From: Thermoplasmata archaeon
Lineage (GTDB): Archaea; Thermoplasmatota; Thermoplasmata; GCA-020350865
Assembly: GCA_020350865.1 (NCBI GenBank)
Contig: CP070726.1
Span: forward strand, 1,296,200-1,301,284
Direction: 5' to 3'
DNA length: 5,085 nucleotides
Position 1 is the first letter of the stretch; every line of letters starts with the position of its first letter. Shown here piece after piece: positions 1 to 5,073 of the stretch. A program made the translations under genes and the position numbers. Below the pieces are notes generated by a model. The model was not told where the DNA came from. It saw only the letters and a list, made by a program, of their open reading frames with translations, and did not search any database.

Positions 1-1
1 A

Positions 2-172
2 GAAAAAGAAGAAATTCCATATAAAATAGAATGGATAATAGACACCTTGGCATCGGATGGAATCATCCAAGAAAAAGTGAAAACTCAATTAATATGGGCT
101 GAGGCCCCGATTTTCGGCCAGGGAGGGGGGCCTTTGTTTCGTGTGGAAACCATGTTTTCCAGTGGATTTTAA
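2..172 (+). CDS. C-terminal fragment of an unidentified protein (partial, 5' end outside the window)
   Basis: An open frame runs from the left edge to a TAA at 170-172 and gives 56 residues; its start lies outside the window. I do not recognise the family. The first half is charged and looks helical (KIEWIIDTLASDGIIQEKV), resembling the helix-then-strand end of a small winged-helix domain. The second half contains a Gly-rich turn (FGQGGGPLFRVE) and ends in MFSSGF. No cysteine cluster, signal peptide or membrane segment is visible. It is followed by about 70 AT-rich bases and then the hflX-like gene on the same strand, so the two could be neighbours in one transcript or separate units. That the frame is coding is inferred from its openness up to the edge, its sensible amino-acid mix, and the AT-rich gap that starts just after the stop. 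The winged-helix idea is only an impression. Confidence 0.5.
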   Translation, partial: EKEEIPYKIEWIIDTLASDGIIQEKVKTQLIWAEAPIFGQGGGPLFRVETMFSSGF

Positions 173-210
173 CCTAATATAATTTGGAATTCAGAAGTGA
201 AAATACATAA

Positions 211-220
211 TTTGATAATA
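211..220 (+). promoter_or_regulatory. Candidate TATA box for the HflX GTPase gene
   Basis: The AT-rich element TTTGATAATA is centred about 28 bp before the ATG at 244, the distance expected between an archaeal TATA box and the start of a leaderless transcript. No Shine-Dalgarno sequence precedes the ATG (the bases just before it are AGTATTGAA), which supports leaderless initiation. The whole gap is AT-rich, so a match here is weak evidence. A second AT-rich stretch at about 199-212 could serve instead. Confidence 0.35.
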
Positions 221-243
221 TCCAGTGTAAATATAGTATTGAA

Positions 244-1587
244 ATGAGCAAAACAAGATGTATATTGATCTCATTGGATGACGATGTAGTTGAACTCAGG
301 GATCTGGCCCAATCCCTGGATTTCGAGGTTCAGGAAGCATTTATACAGCACAGGGATAAACCGGATCCAAGATACTTTATCGGGAGGGGAAAGGCGAATG
401 AGATTCACGATTTTGTACAAAAGAATGATGTTGATATTGCTATTATCAATTCCTATTTAAAACCATCACAACAGTACAATCTCGAGGATTATCTGGATAT
501 CACGGTATACGACAGAATCAGATTGATATTGGAGATATTTGCTGATCGGGCCCACAGTGAAGAAGCGCGGTTGCAGGTGGAACTGGCCAAAATGGAGTAT
601 GAGATCCCCCTGCTCAGGGACTGGATACACAAGGCAAGATATGGTGAGAGACCTGGATTCATGGCAGGAGGCGAATATGAGGTAGCCCAGTACTACGAGA
701 TTAGCAGGAGAAGAATCAAGAAAATAAAACAAAAACTAAAGAAAGTGGAGAAGGAAAGGGAAATAAGAAGAAAACAGCGTAGATACAAGGGATACGGTCT
801 TGTCTCTATTGCAGGATATGCAAATGCAGGAAAGAGTACGCTATTCAATTTGATATCGGAAGAAACTGTAGCGGTAGAGGATAGACTGTTCACTACTCTG
901 TCAACAACCACAAGAAAAATACCCGAATTGAAAAGATCTATACTCCTCACTGATACTGTAGGGTTTATCGAAGACCTGCCTCACTGGTTGATTGAGGCCT
1001 TTCATTCCACTTTAGAGGAGATATTTCTTTCAGATGTGATCCTATTGATAATGGATGCCAGTGAGCCACCAGATAAGATCAAAAAGAAACTTGATACTTC
1101 ATTTGATATATTAATTCCCGATTTGGACCCCTCCAAGATAATATTGGTTTTTAACAAAATAGACAATATTAGAACGGATATAGTGACGTATCATGGAGAT
1201 GGAAAGGCTCTTTCCATTCCTCTTAATGCTTTCATTCAAAACCCTGATGATATTGCTTTTAATTTGGATATGATTCTAGATACCTTACTATCCCAAATAC
1301 CGATAGATTATGAAATTGGGGATATCATAGCCATATCGGCTATTGATGTTGGATACAAGGACGTAGTTCTTAAATCGATTCTGAAGAATGTTCAATATGC
1401 GAAATCCATTACAATAAATATTCCAAATCTGCCCGAATCACAGGCTTTTATCGGCTGGCTGTATTCAAACTGCGATATTATTTCAATAGATTATGGAAAA
1501 GATGTGCAACTCAGGATCAGGCATAAGGATAAGGACCGGGGGTATATAACAAATAAGGTCCAAGAACTAGGAGGCAGGATTGATTAA
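244..1587 (+). CDS. hflX: HflX-family ribosome-associated GTPase, archaeal type
   Basis: HflX GTPases bind the large ribosomal subunit and, where studied in bacteria, split or rescue stalled ribosomes under stress. This 447-residue protein has the full family layout. The N-terminal HflX domain carries YFIGRGK (44-50) and the conserved helix ILEIFADRAHSEEARLQVEL (95-114). The linker GERPGFMAGGEYE (134-146) is the archaeal form of the bacterial GRGPGE-type loop. A very basic helical coiled-coil stretch follows (about 155-182). The G domain has G1 GYANAGKST (191-199), G2 TTLSTTTRK (217-225), G3 DTVGF (237-241), G4 NKID (304-307) and G5 SA (365-366). A C-terminal domain of about 60 residues follows, as in archaeal homologues. 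G4 and G5 are about 57 residues apart, longer than I expect for the family, suggesting an insertion. The ATG at 244 is the only sensible start, because an in-frame TAA lies at 208-210. The gene is richer in A/T and in ATA/AGA codons than the genes to its right. Confidence 0.95.
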   Translation: MSKTRCILISLDDDVVELRDLAQSLDFEVQEAFIQHRDKPDPRYFIGRGKANEIHDFVQKNDVDIAIINSYLKPSQQYNLEDYLDITVYDRIRLILEIFADRAHSEEARLQVELAKMEYEIPLLRDWIHKARYGERPGFMAGGEYEVAQYYEISRRRIKKIKQKLKKVEKEREIRRKQRRYKGYGLVSIAGYANAGKSTLFNLISEETVAVEDRLFTTLSTTTRKIPELKRSILLTDTVGFIEDLPHWLIEAFHSTLEEIFLSDVILLIMDASEPPDKIKKKLDTSFDILIPDLDPSKIILVFNKIDNIRTDIVTYHGDGKALSIPLNAFIQNPDDIAFNLDMILDTLLSQIPIDYEIGDIIAISAIDVGYKDVVLKSILKNVQYAKSITINIPNLPESQAFIGWLYSNCDIISIDYGKDVQLRIRHKDKDRGYITNKVQELGGRID

Positions 1588-1601
1588 AGCCAATTCAAAT
1601 G

Positions 1602-1654
1602 CCCCCAACAAGTTCCACAGGAAATGAAGGGGTCTCCCAGTGTGCACTCCTTTT
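1602..1654 (+). terminator. Possible terminator or 3'-end hairpin of the HflX gene
   Basis: Shortly after the hflX stop, CCCCC (1602-1606) can face GGGG (1629-1632), and inside it TTCC (1613-1616) can pair with GGAA (1620-1623) around a 3-base loop. A short T-run (CTCCTTTTATAA, T4 at 1651-1654) lies 18 bases further on. Archaeal termination relies mainly on T-runs, and this one is short, so the call is tentative. The hairpin may simply protect the 3' end. Confidence 0.25.
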
Positions 1655-1678
1655 ATAATTAAATATTTATGGAAAGAT

Positions 1679-1730
1679 AAAAAAGTCTAATGAAGACAAA
1701 GGGAAAGAAAAGACAATAAAGAAAAACGAA
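1679..1730 (-). terminator. T-rich terminator tract of the nadA-DUF89 transcript
   Basis: Read on the minus strand, downstream of the DUF89 stop, this stretch is pyrimidine-rich with several T-runs: T5 at 1726-1722, T4 at 1711-1708 and T6 at 1684-1679. Archaeal RNA polymerases terminate on such oligo-T stretches without needing a hairpin. Its position, 40-90 bases past the last stop of the leftward unit and facing the convergent hflX gene, is where a terminator is expected. Confidence 0.55.
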
Positions 1731-1734
1731 GAAT

Positions 1735-1751
1735 GGGGGTGGGGGGTGGGG
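1735..1751 (+). other. G-run block (G5-T-G6-T-G4) in the convergent gap
   Basis: Three long G-runs of 5, 6 and 4 bases are separated by single Ts, with 15 Gs in 17 bases. It lies 18 bases past the DUF89 stop in the leftward direction. It would appear as G-runs in any hflX read-through RNA and as C-runs in the nadA-DUF89 RNA. Three runs cannot form a standard three-layer four-tract quadruplex alone, but a two-layer, bulged or intermolecular one is possible. No function can be read from sequence alone. Confidence 0.45.
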
Positions 1752-1768
1752 AGAAATACTTATTTTCT

Positions 1769-2635
1769 CTACTCGTACAGCTTGACAACGTTGATGTCGG
1801 TTTCCAGACCCATATCCTCTGCCACGGGCGCGCATTTTGTACGGAGGAGGTGGGCGATGGGCCTGTATTCGGTCTCGGAAAAGGTTTCGTAGTTGGCCAT
1901 TCCCTTGGAGATGATTAGGTCCGCTTTATCCAGGGCCGTTCTAAGGTCCTCTCCCATTTTATTGAAATCCACACCCACGGCATAGCAGCCTGTGGTGAGC
2001 ACCTCGTCGGCCACCTCGTCCAAGCCGAATTCCCGAACATCCTCCAAGGTGGCGTCCGTGAGGATGGGCTCGCCCCTGGCCACAAAGGTCAAATGGATAT
2101 CGAACTTCTTGATTCCCCGGCACAGCAGCTTGTCAAACACGATTTCACCGCAGTTGTCTGCAAAATAAAGGACTTTACCGCCCTTCTCCAGATAGCCTCT
2201 CAACTTATCAGAATCGTCCACACCCAATCCTTCGGATAAGATATTATCAAAATGTTCTGCCAGCATCTCGGGGGTCTCGGGGCTCGAGGGTATGCCAAAA
2301 TCCAGGACATTGCCGATGATGGAGCACAAAATGGCCGCCTTTAGTTTGTCCTGGGATTCGGAGATCATTTTCTCGGCCTTTGGGAGAAGGTAAAGAGCGA
2401 TCTGGTTGCACCTGTCCTTGATGGTCTTGTAGGGGTCTGCCGTCCCCAGTATTTCGTATGTTGCTTTGTGCACCTCAGAGGCAACAACGGCAGAGCATGA
2501 ATCCGGGAGGTCATACCGACCTATAATTCTGCAGGCCTCTTCTATGACATTAAGAGCCTTTGAAGAGTCGATTAGGTCAGTTTCGTACAGGGCCCGATTG
2601 AGCAGGCACGGCACGCATTTTGGACGGATTTTCAT
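1769..2635 (-). CDS. DUF89/ARMT1-like metal-dependent phosphatase, archaeal CxxC type
   Basis: The 288-residue product belongs to the DUF89 family (COG1578-like). Characterised members are metal-dependent phosphatases thought to remove damaged or excess phosphometabolites. The N-terminus has C7-VP-C10, the Cys pair typical of archaeal stand-alone members. IIGNVLDFG (106-114), FADNCGEIVFDKLL (158-171), ARGEPILTD (186-194) and DLIISKGMANYE (239-250) are family signatures. D160, N161 and D194 are the likely metal and active-site residues, with K244 in the SKG loop. HLLRTKCAPVAEDMG (262-276) matches the usual C-terminal block. A longer frame reaches back to 2743 and into nadA, but I chose the ATG at 2633-2635 because family homology begins with MKIRPKC. 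No clear Shine-Dalgarno precedes it. It starts 43 bases after the nadA stop on the same strand, so co-transcription is likely. The family call is firm; the substrate is unknown. Confidence 0.9.
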   Translation of the reverse strand: MKIRPKCVPCLLNRALYETDLIDSSKALNVIEEACRIIGRYDLPDSCSAVVASEVHKATYEILGTADPYKTIKDRCNQIALYLLPKAEKMISESQDKLKAAILCSIIGNVLDFGIPSSPETPEMLAEHFDNILSEGLGVDDSDKLRGYLEKGGKVLYFADNCGEIVFDKLLCRGIKKFDIHLTFVARGEPILTDATLEDVREFGLDEVADEVLTTGCYAVGVDFNKMGEDLRTALDKADLIISKGMANYETFSETEYRPIAHLLRTKCAPVAEDMGLETDINVVKLYE

Positions 2636-2678
2636 GGCTGTGGGAAAGCGGGATTGTGCTAAAAAGGTTGTGGTAAAT

Positions 2679-3590
2679 TCACTCCCCTCTCCCGATGGCG
2701 ACCATCCTGTCCAGGGGCCTTTTGGCCTTCTCGATGACCTCATCGGACAGGACCACCTCGGACTCGAGGCTCTTTAAAGCCTCCAGAGTGTTTTCCAGTG
2801 TGATCTTCTTCATGTTGGGGCACAGGGCGTCGGGGATGGCGTAAAAAACTTTTCCGGGATTCTCCTTTTTAAGCCTGTGCACCAGGCCTTCCTCCGTGCC
2901 GATGATGAACTCCTTAGAATCGGAGCCTGCACAGTGCTTTACCATGCCTTCTGTGGAGAACACAAAATCGGCCGCGTCAATGACATCGGGACTGCACTCG
3001 GGGTGGACGAGCACCACGGCATCCGGATGCTCCTTTCTCAAACCATCTATCTGCTCCACAGAGATGTCCTGGTGGACATGGCAGTAGCCCGGCCAGAAAT
3101 CGAATTTCTTCTCGGGTACGAACCGCTGGGCATAGAGTCCCAGGTTCGAGTCAGGTACGAAAAGAATCTCGCTGCTGTCCACGGATTTGATGACCTTCAC
3201 AGCATTGGCAGAGGTGCAGCATACATCGCTTTCGGTCTTCACAAGGGCGGTGGTATTTACATAGGTAACCACAGTGGCCTCGGGGTTCTCCTTTTTGGCG
3301 AGCTTCAACCCCTCCACATCAACCATGGCTGCCATGGGGCATTTGGCCCTGGGATTGGGATGCACGACCCTCTTTTCCGGATTGAGAATCTTGGCCGACT
3401 CGGCCATGAAGTCCACACCGCAGAAGATGATGAGGTCCGATTCTACCTTGGTGGCGGAAACAGCCAAGGCCAGCGAATCACCCACGATATCTGCAAGGTC
3501 CTGGATTTGGGGGATTTGGTAGTTGTGGGCCAAGATCACTGCGCCTTTTTCCTCTTTGAGCCTTTCAATTTCATCCACGATTTCGGACAT
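2679..3590 (-). CDS. nadA: Quinolinate synthase (NadA)
   Basis: NadA condenses iminoaspartate with dihydroxyacetone phosphate to quinolinate in cytosolic de novo NAD synthesis, using an oxygen-sensitive [4Fe-4S] cluster held by three cysteines. All three expected ligands are present: C84 in KCPMAAM, C170 in PGYCHVHQD and C257 in CPNMKKIT. Other family blocks are AHNYQ (21-25), GDSLALA (37-43), VNTT (111-114), VPDSNLG (145-151), HPECSPDV (196-203), FSTEGMVKH (211-219) and the terminal RPLDRM (291-296). At 303 residues it is a normal full-length single-domain NadA. The frame is open back to 3755, but the extra 55 residues are not NadA-like and would cross the divergent promoter region. The ATG at 3588-3590 begins the usual helix and lies 27 bp from a clear TATA box, indicating a leaderless transcript. 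No nadB/aspartate dehydrogenase or nadC gene is in the window. A DUF89 phosphatase follows on the same strand. Confidence 0.97.
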   Translation of the reverse strand: MSEIVDEIERLKEEKGAVILAHNYQIPQIQDLADIVGDSLALAVSATKVESDLIIFCGVDFMAESAKILNPEKRVVHPNPRAKCPMAAMVDVEGLKLAKKENPEATVVTYVNTTALVKTESDVCCTSANAVKVIKSVDSSEILFVPDSNLGLYAQRFVPEKKFDFWPGYCHVHQDISVEQIDGLRKEHPDAVVLVHPECSPDVIDAADFVFSTEGMVKHCAGSDSKEFIIGTEEGLVHRLKKENPGKVFYAIPDALCPNMKKITLENTLEALKSLESEVVLSDEVIEKAKRPLDRMVAIGRGE

Positions 3591-3612
3591 CAGGCTAAGG
3601 TATTTTGCAGAT

Positions 3613-3622
3613 TGTATAAAAG
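3613..3622 (-). promoter_or_regulatory. TATA box of the nadA-DUF89 unit
   Basis: On the minus strand this reads CTTTTATACA, a good archaeal TATA element. Its core TTTATA is centred about 27 bp from the A of the nadA ATG, so transcription should start at or next to the start codon. The absence of a Shine-Dalgarno in front of nadA agrees with a leaderless mRNA. Confidence 0.65.
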
Positions 3623-3672
3623 CGTTATGGACTTCGGGAGACGCCACCGTACAGAATAATGATAAACCAAAA

Positions 3673-3680
3673 TTTAATAA
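3673..3680 (+). promoter_or_regulatory. Candidate TATA box of the KaiC-like operon
   Basis: TTTAATAA is preceded by an A-rich, BRE-like ACCAAAA (3666-3672). Transcription starting about 26 bp from its centre would begin near 3703, giving a leader of about 14 nt that just contains the Shine-Dalgarno at 3707-3712. It lies back to back with the nadA TATA box, with about 50 bp between them, so the two units could share regulation. No convincing operator palindrome is visible between them. Confidence 0.5.
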
Positions 3681-3706
3681 GGTGGAGGCCTTTATGGGAA
3701 TAAAAC

Positions 3707-3712
3707 GGGGAG
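3707..3712 (+). promoter_or_regulatory. Ribosome-binding site of the KaiC-like ATPase gene
   Basis: GGGGAG ends 4 bases before the ATG at 3717 and continues into GAGG, a purine-rich Shine-Dalgarno. It supports 3717 as the start. A competing GGTGGAGG (3681-3688) precedes an out-of-frame ATG at 3694. Confidence 0.6.
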
Positions 3713-3716
3713 AGGC

Positions 3717-4493
3717 ATGGTTGAAGCTGTTGAAAAAAAGTGGGACGAGGGGCAAGAAGAGAGATGCATTACGGGCATCGACGGCTTGGACAGGATCCTC
3801 AACGGCGGCATCCCGAGAGGCAACACAGTGCTCATCACCGGCAGCTGCGGAACAGGGAAGACCACTCTCAGCTACGAGTTCCTCCTACGCGGTGCGTTGA
3901 ACAATGAAAACGGCCTGTTCATCAGCGTTACCGAGAACTGGCAGAAGCTTCTCAGAAATGTGATTCCGTACAGCTTCTTCGACGACTCTCTCCTCAAGTC
4001 CAAGAAGCTCATTTTGATCGACCTCAATGCAATTTACAATAAACTGGGCCTTGAAAAGCAGGAGTTCTCCATGGAGGATATCGATATCATTGTCAAGGCC
4101 GTGGGAGATATCGTCAGGGAATGGAAGGTAAAGAGGCTGGTAATAGATTCGATCACCTCCATCTGCTTTCAGCTGAAGACCAAGGAGAAGATCAGGGATT
4201 TCATACTGCACCTGGGAAAGAACCTTTCCTCTGCGGGGTGCACGAGCATACTCGTGTCGGAGATCTCACCCGGGGAGCAGAGCTACTCCATGTACGGGGT
4301 GGAGGAGGCCATAGCGGACGGCATCGTGCTCATGGCAAACCTCGAGAGACGGGGGGATCTCTTGAGGACGCTGCAGGTGGTGAAGATGCGGGGCACCATG
4401 CACTCCCGTGCAAAATATGTGCTCGATCTGACACCTGTGGGAGTATTACTTGTTCCTCTATTAAAAGGCGGAAGTGTAGCTGGAGGGATCTAA
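3717..4493 (+). CDS. KaiC-like RecA-superfamily ATPase, single domain with intact P-loop
   Basis: The 258-residue product is a one-domain relative of KaiC (COG0467 group), widespread in Archaea and usually linked to signalling or regulation. It opens with the family entry motif TGIDGLDRILNGGIPRGN (19-36). Next come Walker A GSCGTGKTT (42-50), a Walker B strand LVIDSIT (141-147, D144), EEAIADGIVLM (196-206) and the KaiC C-terminal block LQVVKMRGTMHSR (219-231) followed by LTPVGVLLVP (238-247). Where KaiC proteins usually carry a Glu-Glu pair after the second strand, this one reads SVTENWQKL, so by hand alignment only the second Glu (E73) remains and the first is T72. KaiC-type phosphorylation sites cannot be identified. 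The protein is probably soluble, with no membrane segment. It leads an operon with a P-loop-less paralogue in the same frame, separated only by the TAA at 4491-4493. It is not a circadian KaiC, which has two full domains. The family call is firm; the biological role is unknown. Confidence 0.93.
   Translation: MVEAVEKKWDEGQEERCITGIDGLDRILNGGIPRGNTVLITGSCGTGKTTLSYEFLLRGALNNENGLFISVTENWQKLLRNVIPYSFFDDSLLKSKKLILIDLNAIYNKLGLEKQEFSMEDIDIIVKAVGDIVREWKVKRLVIDSITSICFQLKTKEKIRDFILHLGKNLSSAGCTSILVSEISPGEQSYSMYGVEEAIADGIVLMANLERRGDLLRTLQVVKMRGTMHSRAKYVLDLTPVGVLLVPLLKGGSVAGGI
4482..4487 (+). promoter_or_regulatory. Strong Shine-Dalgarno pointing to an ACG start
   Basis: GGAGGG lies in the last codons of the upstream gene. 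Six bases (ATCTAA, which include the upstream stop) separate it from ACG at 4494-4496. This is ideal spacing for initiation, yet no ATG, GTG or TTG occurs there; the next in-frame GTG is at 4551, 63 bases past the site. The site therefore decides the start of the second KaiC-like gene and implies coupled translation. Confidence 0.65.
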
Positions 4494-5063
4494 ACGAGCC
4501 TGACAGGTGAGATCGCAGCAAGCCTGAGGGACCTGCCTGAGTCGTCTGCCGTGGCCCTGGTCATAAAGATCGATGATTACCTCGATACCATGCGTGCTGT
4601 CCTGGACGCCTTCATAGTGGAAAAGGAGCTGTCGGCCATATACATCACCTCCACCATTCCCTCCCAATCCATTAAGAACGTGCTAAATATCCTTGAGATA
4701 GACCTGAACCGGGTGCGATTCGTGGACTGCATTTCCCACATCATGATGGGGGCCGAGGTTCAATCTGAGAACACCCATTTTGTCGAGAGCCCCACCATGC
4801 TCGAGAACATCATGCTGAAGGTGGAATTTCTGATGAGAAGCATCCCCGGAAAGAAGCTGGTGCTTCTCGATTCCATAAATTCCCTTGCCATTCACAACAA
4901 CACGAAGATCCTTTCAGAATTCCTCCACATCCTGGTGAACAACCTCAGGGCAAAAGACGCGTACACCCTGATACTGTCCGTGGAGGAGCAGTCATCTGGA
5001 GAGATCACGAACATGCTGGGTCTGGTATGCGACGAGATGCTTGTAATTTCCGAGACCTCTTAG
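4494..5063 (+). CDS. Degenerate KaiC-like protein without Walker A; start probably ACG
   Basis: From ACG the product has 189 residues. It follows the KaiC/RecA-like fold pattern of an archaeal group of non-catalytic KaiC paralogues. A first strand SSAVALVIKIDDYLDTM (17-33) stands where the P-loop should be but has no GxxxxGK. Then come IYITSTIPSQSI (49-60), RVRFVDCISHIMMG (73-86), a Walker B-like strand KKLVLLDSINSL (120-131, D126) and a last-strand region TLILSVEE (158-165). ATP binding or hydrolysis is therefore unlikely; a regulatory or partner role for the upstream active ATPase is inferred. The only canonical start nearby, GTG at 4551, would remove the leading helix GEIAASLRDL and cut into the first strand. 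Codons 4494-4550 are open, coding-like and directly downstream of GGAGGG, so I place the start at ACG 4494; CTG at 4500 is an alternative. The frame is that of the preceding gene. Confidence 0.75.
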   Translation, partial: TSLTGEIAASLRDLPESSAVALVIKIDDYLDTMRAVLDAFIVEKELSAIYITSTIPSQSIKNVLNILEIDLNRVRFVDCISHIMMGAEVQSENTHFVESPTMLENIMLKVEFLMRSIPGKKLVLLDSINSLAIHNNTKILSEFLHILVNNLRAKDAYTLILSVEEQSSGEITNMLGLVCDEMLVISETS

Positions 5064-5068
5064 GTGAT
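5062..5068 (+). promoter_or_regulatory. Shine-Dalgarno of the third operon gene, overlapping the previous stop
   Basis: AGGTGAT matches the anti-Shine-Dalgarno end of 16S rRNA over seven bases and ends 5 bases before the ATG at 5074. Its first two bases are part of the TAG stop of the preceding gene, so the two genes are probably translationally coupled. Confidence 0.75.
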
Positions 5069-5073
5069 ACCAA

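Noticed and set aside
1733..1918. Small + strand frame of 61 codons starting in the G-rich block
   Set aside because: It is antisense to the DUF89 C-terminus, and its Gly-rich beginning is only the translated G-runs.
2636..2743. N-terminal extension of the DUF89 protein into nadA
   Set aside because: The 36 extra residues are low in family-like features and would overlap nadA by 65 bases; DUF89 homology starts at MKIRPKC.
2466..2777. + strand open frame across the nadA-DUF89 junction
   Set aside because: It is antisense to the end of nadA and the beginning of the DUF89 gene, both firmly identified, and has no family signature or initiation site.
2877..3659. Long + strand open frame of 260 codons opposite nadA
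   Set aside because: It lies antisense to a NadA gene with all catalytic cysteines, its translation matches no family I recognise, and GC-rich coding DNA often leaves its complementary frame open.
3591..3755. N-terminal extension of NadA to the ATG at 3755
   Set aside because: It would span both promoters and the start of the ATPase gene, and NadA proteins normally start near the helix at the chosen ATG.
3885..4211. Minus-strand frames opposite the KaiC-like genes (also 4330-4521, 4461-4667 and 4683-4895)
   Set aside because: All are shadows of the two well-supported + strand KaiC-like genes, without initiation signals or recognisable domains.
3717..4493. Circadian-clock KaiC assignment
   Set aside because: The protein has one domain, no recognisable phosphorylation sites, and no kaiA or kaiB neighbour; single-domain KaiC-like proteins are a broad archaeal group.
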